64,000 nt of DNA from Allobrachymonas chironomi DSM 19884 (GCF_000374625.1 NZ_KB894766.1:248001-312000); one strand, 5' to 3'; positions 15,383-24,030 are shown, counted from the stretch's first letter. Notes: a model not told the origin generated them from the sequence alone. A program made the numbers and translations.

Positions 15383-15876
15383 CACGCGCCCTCCGGCCTC
15401 TGTACCGTGGCAATACGCCTTGTGTCATTGAACCAGTTGGCGTGCTCGGTTGAGACGTGCTCCTCGACCCTTTCCGCCAGTGCGACCAACCGCTCCGGTT
15501 CGGCCAAGCCCTTGTAGGGGCCAGCGCCGGCGAGGAACAGATATTTTTCGTGCTTGAGCCGTTCGGCAGTAGCGCGGTACATCACCCACAGCGTTGAATA
15601 CTGATTCATCTGCTGTACAGCCTCCAGCACAGCGATCAGCGCCCCCGCGATGGAAGCCGTCCATTTGGCACATTCCGCAGGTAGCAGGCTGGTCACTGGA
15701 ATCAGGACAGCCAGCGCGATTTGAGTGAACTTCAGGTTCTTGAACCATCGTTGGCAATACCGGCTCTTGCCGTCATACCAGTTCAACTGATCGATGAGGC
15801 GAAACCATGCGGGATGCGCCCGCACTGATTCCGGGATGGGTGGTTCCTGCGGCGTTGTGTTCTTGTCGTTGCTCAC
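15382..15876 (-). CDS. DUF4231 / SLATT-type two-transmembrane protein (putative effector)
   Basis: A 164-aa protein starting with GTG after a good AGAGGTGG ribosome-binding site. Two hydrophobic helices are visible at about residues 47-66 (FTQIALAVLIPVTSLL) and 72-88 (TASIAGALIAVLEAV), with long soluble flanks, the layout of SLATT (SMODS and SLOG associating two-TM effector) domains, to which DUF4231 is related. Such proteins are predicted to form membrane pores when a nucleotide or other signal arrives, killing the infected cell. It begins 10 bp after the methylase gene and overlaps the TGT-like gene, so it belongs to the same operon. The pore-forming role is inference from the family. Confidence 0.78.
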   Translation of the reverse strand: MSNDKNTTPQEPPIPESVRAHPAWFRLIDQLNWYDGKSRYCQRWFKNLKFTQIALAVLIPVTSLLPAECAKWTASIAGALIAVLEAVQQMNQYSTLWVMYRATAERLKHEKYLFLAGAGPYKGLAEPERLVALAERVEEHVSTEHANWFNDTRRIATVQRPEGA

Positions 15877-15886
15877 GATTCCACCT

Positions 15887-18154
15887 CTACGGGGTTGGTG
15901 AAGAAAACACCCGCTCCAGCGTCGCGGGCAGCAGGGCGGCGTTGGCGGTGCGGATGGCGGCGTGCTTGGCTTTGAGTGCGGTGACCTCGGCTTGCAGGCG
16001 GACGAAGGATTGCTGGATGGGCAAAGGCGGAACGGGAACTTCAATGGCCTCCAGGTTGGTGGCAATCAGCGTGCGGTTGCGCGCAGCGGTACCGGGCGAG
16101 GCCGCATAGACCTTGGCAAACCCTTCGTCCGTCATGAAGTAGTAGGCAAGAAATCCCGGAACCGCCTTCGCCCGGTCTGCAACACAGGTCAGCATTCTGT
16201 GATTGCCAACACAGCCATGGTCTTCCGATTTGGCAAGAGCGATGCCCTGTTCCCACGCCATGATGTTGCTGAAGATCAGGTCACCCTCTTCCACGCGAAA
16301 CATCTTTTGCCAAGTGAACTCCGAGCCTGCGACCGTGCGGCGATGGAACGTGCCTTTGTAAAAACTCCGCACTCCCAGTTCGGTGTAGCTGACTTCCAGA
16401 TCGATCGCCACCTCGCGCCGCACCAGCGGGGCGACTTCGGACATGGGCCGCAGCGGGGCGTTTGCAATGGCGTCGCGGAAACTCACGGCGAGAAGCAAAT
16501 CGCCATCAGTCTCGATTGACTCCAAGTTTTCCTTTATGACTTGGATTTTCTTGGCAAGTGAACGAAGCCGAAGCAAAGTCGAGTCATCACCGATACCAAA
16601 CGACAAGTTGACGTCGGTGGTCGTGAATAGTCTTGAAATCTCGTCCTCGCGCTTAAAGATTCGTTCAATGACTTCGGACGGAGCCACATCCTCTAAAGAG
16701 CGTCTTGCATTCGGGTTCTTGCGATCGAGGTTGTAGCCGCTGGCGGCAATGTCGGCGGCGCTGACCTGCCAGGCTTGGGCGTTTTCTTTCCGCGCGTTCC
16801 ACCACGCCAGCACGGGCGCGAATTCGTCGAACTGCAAGGGCGCGGTCTTGCTGTACTTCTTGCGGCCTTCGGGCAGCGGCAGTTCGTAGTACCAGATGGT
16901 CTCGGTTGGCCCGCCGCGCTCGAAGAACAGCAGGTTGGCCGGGATGTCGGTGTAGGGCGCGAAAACGCCTTGCGGCAGGCGCACGATGGTGTGCAGCTTG
17001 AATTCCTTGAGCAGCTCGGCCTTGATGACGGCCGCAACGCCGTCGCCGAACAGGGTGCCGTTGGGCACGACCACTGCTGCGCGGCCACCATGTACGGCGG
17101 CCTTTTTCCCCTTCACAGGGGCGCCCGCCACGCGCAGCTTGCGCATGATGTATTGCAGGAACAGCAGCGCGGTTTCTGCCGTTTGCATGTTCGGCGGAAA
17201 GTTGGCCTTGATGCCCGCCTCTTCCTCGCCGCCGAAGGGTGGGTTGGTGAGGATCACGTCCACGCGCTCGTCGTGACCGATTTCAGTAATGCGCCGCTCC
17301 AGCGTGTTGCCGTAGGCGATCTGCGGCGCTTCCAACCCGTGCAGCAGCAGGTTCATCTGCGCCAGCATGTAGGGTAGCGGCTTGGCTTCCTGACCAGCGA
17401 GCGTGTCACGCTGCAGGGTGCGGCGTTGCTCGGTGGTGGTGACCTGGGCGTTGAGGTGGTCGAAGGCTTCGACCAGAAAACCGCCGGTGCCGCAGGCGGG
17501 GTCAAGCACAGTGTCGCTCAGGTGCGGGTTGGTCACCTGCACCATGAAGCGCACCACGGGGCGCGGAGTGTAGAACTCGCCGCTGTCGCCCGCCGCGTCG
17601 CGCATTTCGCGCAGCATGGATTCGTACAGATGCGAGAGGGTGTGGATTTCCTCGCTGGCGTTGAAGTGGATGCCGTTGATCTTGTTGACGATGTCGCGCA
17701 GCAGATAGCCGCTGACCATGCGGTTTTGCACACCCTTGAACACGTTTGCAATGACTTCGCGCTGGCTGCCTTTTTCACCCTGGCCCGCCAGGGCGCGTAG
17801 ATACGCGAACAGGCCCTGGCCCACGCTGCCGTCGGCGCGGTGGGTGCGTTCCTGCCCGATGAAGTCCAGCAGTTCGTCTCCGGTGATGCCGTCTTCGCGC
17901 GCGGCCCAGTCGCGCCAGCGGTAGGGCGCTTCGATGATGGGCTGGTAGCGCTTGCCGTCGAGTGCGGCTTCCTGTTCGTGCTTGAATTCAAGATCGTCGA
18001 GGAACTTGAGAAACATCACCCAGGTGAGCAGAGGCAGGCGATCCACGTCGCCGTTGAGGCCTTTGTCCTTGCGCAAAATCTTGCGTGCGCTGCCAATCAA
18101 TGCGGAGAGATTGTCGCGGGTGGTGAGCGGGGTTTTGCTTTTGGCTTTTGCCAT
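15887..18154 (-). CDS. Type I restriction-modification fused methyltransferase-specificity protein (HsdM-HsdS)
   Basis: A 755-aa fusion. Residues 1 to about 500 are an N6-adenine methyltransferase: an HsdM N-terminal helical domain (MFLKFLDDLE), the SAM motif DPACGTGGF and the catalytic NPPF in ILTNPPFGGEEE. The last 240 residues are an HsdS-like region with one target-recognition domain (SYTELGVRSFYKGTFHRRT, IFSNIMAWEQGIALAKS, VPPLPIQQSF) and a C-terminal coiled coil. A single recognition domain implies that two molecules pair to read a symmetric site. No separate HsdS gene exists. It starts 15 bp after hsdR stops. Length and motifs show no lesion, so the modification enzyme should be active. 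Confidence 0.93.
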   Translation of the reverse strand: MAKAKSKTPLTTRDNLSALIGSARKILRKDKGLNGDVDRLPLLTWVMFLKFLDDLEFKHEQEAALDGKRYQPIIEAPYRWRDWAAREDGITGDELLDFIGQERTHRADGSVGQGLFAYLRALAGQGEKGSQREVIANVFKGVQNRMVSGYLLRDIVNKINGIHFNASEEIHTLSHLYESMLREMRDAAGDSGEFYTPRPVVRFMVQVTNPHLSDTVLDPACGTGGFLVEAFDHLNAQVTTTEQRRTLQRDTLAGQEAKPLPYMLAQMNLLLHGLEAPQIAYGNTLERRITEIGHDERVDVILTNPPFGGEEEAGIKANFPPNMQTAETALLFLQYIMRKLRVAGAPVKGKKAAVHGGRAAVVVPNGTLFGDGVAAVIKAELLKEFKLHTIVRLPQGVFAPYTDIPANLLFFERGGPTETIWYYELPLPEGRKKYSKTAPLQFDEFAPVLAWWNARKENAQAWQVSAADIAASGYNLDRKNPNARRSLEDVAPSEVIERIFKREDEISRLFTTTDVNLSFGIGDDSTLLRLRSLAKKIQVIKENLESIETDGDLLLAVSFRDAIANAPLRPMSEVAPLVRREVAIDLEVSYTELGVRSFYKGTFHRRTVAGSEFTWQKMFRVEEGDLIFSNIMAWEQGIALAKSEDHGCVGNHRMLTCVADRAKAVPGFLAYYFMTDEGFAKVYAASPGTAARNRTLIATNLEAIEVPVPPLPIQQSFVRLQAEVTALKAKHAAIRTANAALLPATLERVFSSPTP

Positions 18155-18169
18155 CGGGTTGGGGTCTTC

Positions 18170-20566
18170 TTATTGGTAGAGCGCGGTCTGTAGCCGAGTG
18201 ACGGCCTCACGCATCGCAGGCACGCCGCCGAAGTGGCGGGTGGCGATCTCGGCGGGGGAGCCATAGCGGTCAAAGGGTTGCACCTTCATCAGCTCGGACA
18301 GCGCATTGAATTGGATGATGCCGCGCTCAATGTAGCGGTCGAGCAGCAGCGTGAGGATTTCACGGGCCGTATCGCCATACTGTGCGAACAGGTCTTGGGT
18401 TTGGCGCTTGGCAGCTTCGGCGCGCTGACGGCGCGTGCGCAGTGGCGCGTTCCACGCCAGGTGGCACAGCAGGTCGAAGGGGTCGGCGTCAGGCTGTTCG
18501 CTGCTAGAGGCCAGTTCCTCAAAGCTGATGCCGCGCTCGGTCAACTCACGCAGCACCTCGGCGCGGGTGTCCGGGTTGGCCCATTTGGATTGCAGCGCTT
18601 CGCGCGTGGGATAGAGCGTGCGCAGGGCACGGCCCGAATAGTCGGTGTACTTGACGACCTGGAGCTTCTTGCCGTCAGTGTCGAGGTCATAGACCAGATG
18701 GCCAATGACCTCGACTTCGCCGCCGTCGATGTAGAACTTGCGCGGCTCGGGCGGTGGCTCGCCGACCAGATGACCGGTGCCGGGGCCGATCTGCTCCTCG
18801 GGCAAGGGATACTTGGTTTCTTCCGGCGGTTCTGGCTCGGTGGCGGTTGCGCCGGTCTGCTCGCCTGCTTCGTTGACCGTCACCACCTCTATGCGCGCCG
18901 GGTCGCCGTCGAAATCCGGATCGGCGAAGTGCTGGGTGGCGGTGCCGGTGAAGTCGATGATGTTGAAGTATTCCTTGCCATAGTCCACCTTGAGCCGGGT
19001 GCCGCGCCCGATGATCTGCTTGAACTCGGAGCGCGAGCCGACCACGCGGGCCAGCACCACGTTCTTGACCATCTCGGCATCGACGCCGGTGGTCAGCAAC
19101 TGCGAGGTGGTGAGGATGACGGGCGTGGTCTTGTCCACGTCCTGAAAATCGGCCAGATGCGCCAGGCCAATGTCGCCCTCGTCGGCGGTGACGCGGCAGA
19201 CGTAGTTGGCGTACTGCTGCACCAGGTCGCTGTTGAGGTTGATGAGCTCCTGCCGCATCTCGGCGGCATGCTCCTGATCGACACAGAATACCAGCGTCTT
19301 GGCGAAGCGGTCGGTGCCCTTGAGCAGGTCGGTCAGGTGACGGGCCATAGCCTTGGTGCGGGCGCGCAGCGCGACGACGCGCTCAAAGTCCTTGGTCTGG
19401 TATTCGTCGTCGGGCACCTCGCGGCCATAGCGGTCGAGTTCGTCCTTGCTGGGCCGCCAGCCCGCAGCGTCCACGGTGGTGATGACGCGATGCACGCGGT
19501 ACGGGGCGAGAAAGCCGTCCTCAATGCCTTGGCGCAGGCTGTATGTATAGACGGGGTTGCCGAAGTATTCGTAGCTGTCGCGCGATTCTTCGCGCAGCGG
19601 CGTGGCTGTCATGCCGAACTGCACGGCGGGCGCGAAGTAGTCCAGCACCACGCGCCAGGAGCTTTCATCGCGGCTGGAGCCGCGATGGCATTCGTCGATG
19701 ATGATGAGGTCGAAAAAGTCCGGCCGGTACTGGCGGAACACGTCGGCGTTGGCGGTGGCCAGCGCCTGATAGATGCCGAAGTACATGTCTCGGCTCTGGC
19801 TGGTGTCGCCGCCGCTGATCTTGTGCCGGGCGTCGCCAAAGGGCGCGAACATCTTGGCCATCGGGTCATCGACCAGGATGTTGCGGTCGGCGAGGAACAG
19901 GATTTTTGGGCGGCGGTACTCGCCGGTTCGGTTCCAGCGGCTGTTCCACAGCTTCCAGCAAACCTGGAAGGCCACATTGGTCTTGCCCGTGCCAGTGGCC
20001 AGCGTGGCGAGGATGCGCTTCTGCCCCAGCAGGATGGCCTCGATCACGCGCTGGATGGCGATGCGCTGGTAGTAGCGCGGCACCTTGCCGGAGACCAGGT
20101 TGAAGGGTTCCAGCAGGTGCTTGGTTCCATCCTGCGGCAGGTGCGCGGCGCTGGTCAGGCGGGCGAACAGCTCATCCGGCGTGGCGTAGCGATCCACCTC
20201 TCTCTCGGTGCCCGTGGTGTAGTCGATTTCGATGATGCGATGACCGTTGGTTGCGTAGGCGAACTTGAGGCCGAGGATTTCGGCGTACTCGCGTGCCTGC
20301 TGCACGCCGGTTTCAGCAGGCAAACCAACCTCCTTGGCTTCCACCACGGCCAGCGGGTAGTCGCGGCGGTAGTACAGCAGGTAGTCGGCGCGCTTTTGCT
20401 GGCCGCGCCGCACCTTGCCGCCCGCCACGATGATGCGGCCGTTGGTGAAACTGCGCTGCTCGCCGATGGCGTGAGGGGCAGTGCCCCAGCCCGCCTCGAC
20501 CAGCCTGGGCGTGACGAATTCGCGGCAGGTGTCCGCCTCGGTGATCACTCCGTCTCGCATCGCCAT
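18170..20566 (-). CDS. hsdR: Type I restriction enzyme R subunit
   Basis: A 798-aa restriction subunit that, with the HsdM-HsdS fusion, cuts unmodified DNA after ATP-driven translocation. The nuclease core is visible at the start (ADYLLYYRRDYPLAVVEAKE, a D...ExK motif). Helicase motifs follow: Walker A LATGTGKTN, DECHRG, MTATP and QIIGRGTRLK. The length fits the EcoEI-type class. The start at 20566 follows the small regulator gene by 7 bp. An alternative ATG two codons in (MRDGV) is possible. The enzyme looks intact. Its partner genes lie directly downstream, and the same transcript seems to continue into the SLATT, TGT, OGG, QueC and TIR genes. Confidence 0.95.
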   Translation of the reverse strand: MAMRDGVITEADTCREFVTPRLVEAGWGTAPHAIGEQRSFTNGRIIVAGGKVRRGQQKRADYLLYYRRDYPLAVVEAKEVGLPAETGVQQAREYAEILGLKFAYATNGHRIIEIDYTTGTEREVDRYATPDELFARLTSAAHLPQDGTKHLLEPFNLVSGKVPRYYQRIAIQRVIEAILLGQKRILATLATGTGKTNVAFQVCWKLWNSRWNRTGEYRRPKILFLADRNILVDDPMAKMFAPFGDARHKISGGDTSQSRDMYFGIYQALATANADVFRQYRPDFFDLIIIDECHRGSSRDESSWRVVLDYFAPAVQFGMTATPLREESRDSYEYFGNPVYTYSLRQGIEDGFLAPYRVHRVITTVDAAGWRPSKDELDRYGREVPDDEYQTKDFERVVALRARTKAMARHLTDLLKGTDRFAKTLVFCVDQEHAAEMRQELINLNSDLVQQYANYVCRVTADEGDIGLAHLADFQDVDKTTPVILTTSQLLTTGVDAEMVKNVVLARVVGSRSEFKQIIGRGTRLKVDYGKEYFNIIDFTGTATQHFADPDFDGDPARIEVVTVNEAGEQTGATATEPEPPEETKYPLPEEQIGPGTGHLVGEPPPEPRKFYIDGGEVEVIGHLVYDLDTDGKKLQVVKYTDYSGRALRTLYPTREALQSKWANPDTRAEVLRELTERGISFEELASSSEQPDADPFDLLCHLAWNAPLRTRRQRAEAAKRQTQDLFAQYGDTAREILTLLLDRYIERGIIQFNALSELMKVQPFDRYGSPAEIATRHFGGVPAMREAVTRLQTALYQ

Positions 20567-20573
20567 CCCTCCC

Positions 20574-20897
20574 TCAGTCGATCAAAATTTTGAAACTGGT
20601 CGCGAGCGCCACCGGCGCAATCTCGCGTGCGCTTTTTTTCAGTGTCACCAGGCCGTAGCGCTCCATCATCCTCAGCGTACGCGAGAGGTTGGGCACCTGC
20701 CGCCCGGTGAGTTCTGCCAACGCCGTCAGAGACGGAGGTCGCTGGTCGTGGATCAGCCGCAGCAGCGCCCGGTTGTCCTCGGACAGCACTGCTGCCAGCG
20801 TGGGCATGGACGGAAACCAGACAGTCGGTACGTCACTGCCCGTGGCTGCAGGCTTGGGGACATCGGAGCGGCGAATCCCGACTACACAGCGCTTCAT
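20574..20897 (-). CDS. MarR/HVO_A0114-like winged-helix regulator
   Basis: A 107-aa protein with a winged helix in its last two-thirds: LAAVLSEDNRALLRLIHDQR, then a recognition helix (LTALAELTGRQVPNLSRTLR) and a wing (MMERYGLVTLKKSAREIAPV). Such small regulators of COG4190 type are often found in front of defence or restriction genes. It is the first gene of the long defence operon, 7 bp before hsdR, so autoregulation of the operon is likely. Its upstream region is only 41 bp before the IS element begins, so the original promoter may have been lost or replaced by IS-borne sequence. The role is inference. Confidence 0.75.
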   Translation of the reverse strand: MKRCVVGIRRSDVPKPAATGSDVPTVWFPSMPTLAAVLSEDNRALLRLIHDQRPPSLTALAELTGRQVPNLSRTLRMMERYGLVTLKKSAREIAPVALATSFKILID

Positions 20898-21001
20898 CCA
20901 AGGAGTCCTGATGGAAATAGTGGACTCTGAATTTTATCTGAATCGATCCGGATCCTGTAGACACCTGCGAGCCTCAGAATTGAGGCCTGACAGGAGGTGC
21001 C

Positions 21002-21280
21002 ATGAGTCAGAAGAGATATCCGGAAGAATTCAAGATCGAAGCGGTCAGACAGATCGTGGAGCGGGGCCATGCGGTGGCCGAAGTATCGGAACGTCCAGGC
21101 GTTAGCCAACACAGCCTGTACAAGTGGATCAAGCAGCGACAGATGTCCCCCGGCCAGCGCCAGGAGCAGTTGAGCCAGTCCGAGGAGCTGCGCCGCCTGA
21201 AGGCCGATCTCAAGCGTGTTACCGAGGAGCGCGACATTTTAAAAAAAGCCGCCGCGTACTTTGCCAGGCAATCCGGGTGA
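21002..21280 (+). CDS. IS3-family transposase OrfA
   Basis: A 92-aa DNA-binding protein of an IS3-type element. It opens MSQKRYPEEFKIEAVRQIVE, with a helix-turn-helix that binds the IS ends, then a leucine-zipper-like helix (ELRRLKADLKRVTEERDILK) and KKAAAYFARQSG. It has a GGAGG ribosome-binding site in front. A run of seven A's followed by G at 21241-21248 is the standard -1 slippage site that fuses OrfA to OrfB. OrfA itself is intact and could still act as an inhibitor of transposition, but OrfB is not. Confidence 0.9.
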   Translation: MSQKRYPEEFKIEAVRQIVERGHAVAEVSERPGVSQHSLYKWIKQRQMSPGQRQEQLSQSEELRRLKADLKRVTEERDILKKAAAYFARQSG

Positions 21281-22124
21281 GGTACGCGCTTATCCAGCGT
21301 CATGAGGGTGTACACGCGGTGCGCCGCCTATGTTCGGTGCTGGGGATCCATCCCAGCGGCTATTACGCCTGGAAGCACAAACCCTGCAGCGACAAGCAAC
21401 GCGATGACCAGCGTCTGCTGGGCCTGCTCAAGCAGGCTTGGCTGGAGAGTGGCTGCGTGTATGGGTACCGCAAGCTGACTCTGGACATGCGCGATCTGGG
21501 TGAGCCGTGCGGCAAGCATCGTGTGGCACGCCTGCTGCGCGCAGCAGGTATCCCGTTCACAGACAGGCTATCGCCGCCGCCATGACAGCCGGGGCGGCAG
21601 GCCTGCCATGGTGGCTCCCAATCATCTGAATCGGCAGTTCACGCCGATGTGCCCCAACCAGGCATGGGTGACGGATATCACCTGTATCCGCACCCATGAA
21701 GGCTGGCTGTATTTGGCGGTGGTGCTGGATCTGTTTTCCAGGCAGGTCATCGGCTGGTCCATGGGAAGCCGGATCGATGGCCATCTGGCGCAGGCAGCCC
21801 AAAGAGCCGGTTGTGGTGCATTCCGATCAGGGATGCCAGTTCACGGGGCAGGATTGGCAGAAGTTTCTGCGCGCGCACAACCTGGTCAGCAGCATGAGCC
21901 GGCGCGGCAACTGCCACGACAACGCGGTGGCGGAGAGCTTCTTTCAACTGCTCAAGCGCGAGCGCATTCGTCGCCAGACCTATTCAACCCGGCAGGATGC
22001 GCGGGCCGATGTCTTCAACTGCATCGAGATGTTCTACAACCCCAAACGACGCCACAATACTTGCGGGGCGGTGTCCCCGATAGAATTCGAAAAACGTCAC
22101 TACCAGCGGCTCGCTAGTGTCTAG
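21239..22124 (+). pseudogene. IS3-family transposase OrfB, broken
   Basis: The catalytic (integrase-core) part of the transposase, readable only across three frames. The first part (HPSGYYAWKHKPCSD and GVYGYRKL-like [15 protein letters not shown]) is in the -1 frame of OrfA. Near 21550 the frame shifts to one reading [20 protein letters not shown] with the first catalytic Asp. Near 21780 it shifts again, and about a dozen residues seem to be missing before VVVHSDQG (second Asp) and [14 protein letters not shown] (Glu). All three DDE residues exist, but no continuous protein can be made, so the element cannot move by itself. Confidence 0.88.
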
Positions 22125-22142
22125 TAGATCCGGGTCGATTCA

Positions 22143-22761
22143 ACCTGCTCCTTGGTCAACGCCGTCTTGTGCCGCGTCTTGTTCTTCGGCAATGCATTGC
22201 GCACCGGCCAGACCGGATCAATATCGGCGCGAAGGGTGGCAACCGAAAACTGAAAGATGGCCGATAGCGTACGCTTGGCTTCTGCGGCAACCGAAGGGGT
22301 GCGTGCGTGGTCTGTAGGATGGCAAGTACCTGATGCGCAGTGATGTCACGAACAGGCAGCTTGCCCAGCGCCGGAAAGACCACACGACGCAGCATGTCTA
22401 GCCGCCGTTTCTTTGTGACGTCTTCCCAGTCTTTGGTTGCCAGCCATTCCACTGCGATCAACTCCAGAGTATTGCTGCGATCCAGTTCCTGGCGAACCTT
22501 GTCAAGCTGCTTTTGCTGAACGGGGTTGATCCCATCCTTGACGAGTTTGCGTGCAGCATGGGCTTTCTCGCGGGCCTCGGACAAGGGAGTAGCCGGGTAC
22601 TCACCCAGGGCCATCATCGATTCCTTGCCGCCCAACTTGAAGCGGTATCGGAAGGCCTTGACCCCATTGGGCTTGACCTCCAGATAGAGGCCGTCGCGGC
22701 CGTTTAGTCGGTAGAGCCGTTCGCGTGGCTTGGCGGTACGGCAGTGCATGTCGGTAAGCAT
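22143..22761 (-). pseudogene. P4-type tyrosine integrase, frameshifted and truncated
   Basis: The N-terminal half of the integrase that presumably inserted the island. It starts MLTDMHCRTAKPRERLYRLN, followed by GLYLEVKPNGVKAFRYRFKL and a GEYPATPLSEAREKAHAAR block, the N-terminal DUF4102 domain of P4-type integrases. After ITAHQVLAILQTTHA the frame is lost because a CG is missing from an ACGC repeat near 22303-22310; the sequence then continues in another frame as TPSVAAEAKRTLSAIFQFSV and further to TALTKEQ. There it is cut by the right end of the IS. The catalytic domain with R, H and Tyr is gone, so the integrase is dead. Confidence 0.88.
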
Positions 22762-22924
22762 GGAAGAACCATACCCACGCTCGTACCCAATTTTTTCTTG
22801 GGAGAGCATGAAAAACGGTGCAACGTGATGCAACACGAAGCGCCGTCAAATAGCATATAAGTCGTTGATTTCAAATACTATTTTGAACCACCGTGAAGCA
22901 ACGTGAACAGATGCGAAACCTGGC

Positions 22925-22952
22925 AAGAACGCTCAGACGTTGAACAAGAAGT
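22925..22952. repeat. Proximal attachment site at the ychF 3' end
   Basis: 28-bp partner of the repeat at 7480-7507, 27 of 28 positions identical. It covers the last ychF codons and its stop (22933-22935) and lies about 165 bp from the integrase start, the usual position of att next to int. Confidence 0.87.
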
Positions 22953-24030
22953 TCATCACATCCCCATCCTTGACAACATACTCCTTGCCCTCGGCGCGCA
23001 TCTTGCCCGCATCCTTGGCGCCCTGCTCGCCCTTGTAGGCGATGAAGTCATCAAAGGCAATCGTCTGCGCACGGATAAAGCCGCGCTCGAAGTCACCGTG
23101 GATCACGCCGGCGGCCTGCGGGGCGGTGTCGCCAATGCGGATGGTCCAGGCGCGCACTTCCTTCACGCCGGCGGTGAAGTAGGTCTGCAGGCCGAGCAGC
23201 TTGAAGCCGGCGCGGATCAGGCGGTTCAGGCCGGGTTCGTCCTGGCCCAGTTCCTGCAGGAACATGGCGCGGTCTTCGTCTTCCATCTCGGCCAGTTCGG
23301 ATTCGATCTTGGCGCAGATCGCCACCACCGGCGCATCGCCGTGCGCCTTGGCAAATTCCTTCAGACGATCCAGCAGCGGGTTGTTCTCGAAACCGTCTTC
23401 GGCCACGTTGCCGACAAACATGGCGGGCTTGGCGGTGATCAGGCAGAGCTGCTTGATCAGGGCCTGTTGCTCATCGCTCAGGTCCAGCACGCGCACCGGC
23501 TTGCCTTCCAGCAGGCCGTTCTGCACCACCTCCAGCACCTTGACCATGGCGATGGCTTCCTTGTCGTTGCCGGACTTGGCCGCCTTGGTGTAGCGCTGCT
23601 GCGCCTTTTCCACCGTGCCCAGGTCGGCCAGGCAGAGTTCGGTCTGGATCACCTCGATATCGGCAATCGGATCGACCTTGCCGGAAACGTGTACCACGTT
23701 GGGATCTTCAAAACAGCGCACCACGTTGACGATGGCATCGGTTTCGCGGATGTGGGCCAGGAACTGGTTGCCCAGGCCTTCGCCCTTGCTGGCACCGGCT
23801 ACCAGGCCGGCAATGTCCACAAACTCCACAATGGCCGGCACCACGCGCTCGGGCGTGATGATGTCGGCCAGCTGGTCCAGGCGCGGATCCGGCACTTCCA
23901 CCACGCCGGTATTGGGCTCGATGGTGCAGAAGGGATAGTTCTCGGCGGCGATGCCGGCCTTGGTCAGGGCGTTGAACAGGGTGGACTTGCCCACGTTGGG
24001 CAGGCCCACGATGCCGCATTGGAGGCTCAT
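22933..24030 (-). CDS. ychF: Redox-regulated ribosome-binding ATPase YchF
   Basis: A 365-aa Obg-family P-loop protein that binds ribosomes and hydrolyses ATP rather than GTP. The N-terminus [19 protein letters not shown] contains Walker [21 protein letters not shown] is the switch II region; and the C-terminal TGS-like domain ends at VMNFLFNV. E. coli YchF has 363 residues. The start at 24030 is the conserved one; the in-frame extension upstream is not conserved. Its last codons form one attachment site of the genomic island, which therefore restores rather than destroys the C-terminus. Divergent from the FAD hydroxylase gene. Confidence 0.97.
   Translation of the reverse strand: MSLQCGIVGLPNVGKSTLFNALTKAGIAAENYPFCTIEPNTGVVEVPDPRLDQLADIITPERVVPAIVEFVDIAGLVAGASKGEGLGNQFLAHIRETDAIVNVVRCFEDPNVVHVSGKVDPIADIEVIQTELCLADLGTVEKAQQRYTKAAKSGNDKEAIAMVKVLEVVQNGLLEGKPVRVLDLSDEQQALIKQLCLITAKPAMFVGNVAEDGFENNPLLDRLKEFAKAHGDAPVVAICAKIESELAEMEDEDRAMFLQELGQDEPGLNRLIRAGFKLLGLQTYFTAGVKEVRAWTIRIGDTAPQAAGVIHGDFERGFIRAQTIAFDDFIAYKGEQGAKDAGKMRAEGKEYVVKDGDVMNFLFNV

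Larger units (their letters stand above)
20939..22142 (+). mobile_element. Decayed IS3-family insertion sequence
   Basis: 1204 bp bounded by imperfect 26-bp inverted ends with four mismatches; both begin TGAATCGA and end in the IS3-typical TG...CA. It carries a two-frame transposase with a poly-A slippage site, now broken by two lesions. The three bases on each side differ, so no target-site duplication remains. The right end cuts into the integrase gene, but the left flank is unrelated to that gene, which suggests a deletion or a recombination between two copies. A second, orphan left end is at 11042-11080. Confidence 0.9.
7480..22952. mobile_element. Integrated genomic (defence) island at the 3' end of ychF
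   Basis: A segment of about 15.4 kb bounded by a 28-bp near-identical direct repeat, with a P4-type integrase remnant next to the ychF side. The cargo is a decayed toxin-antitoxin pair, a three-gene unknown operon, a type I restriction system, a QueC/TGT/OGG/TIR/SLATT cassette, an AlbA_2 protein and an IS3-type element. Base composition is uneven: 8176-10942 is visibly more AT-rich than the flanking core genes. The boundaries are taken from the outer edges of the two repeats. Loss of a working integrase means it is probably no longer self-mobile. Confidence 0.82.

Noticed and set aside
18233-20593. 786-codon plus-strand frame opposite hsdR
   Set aside because: HsdR has all motifs on the minus strand; the plus frame is an unrelated shadow.
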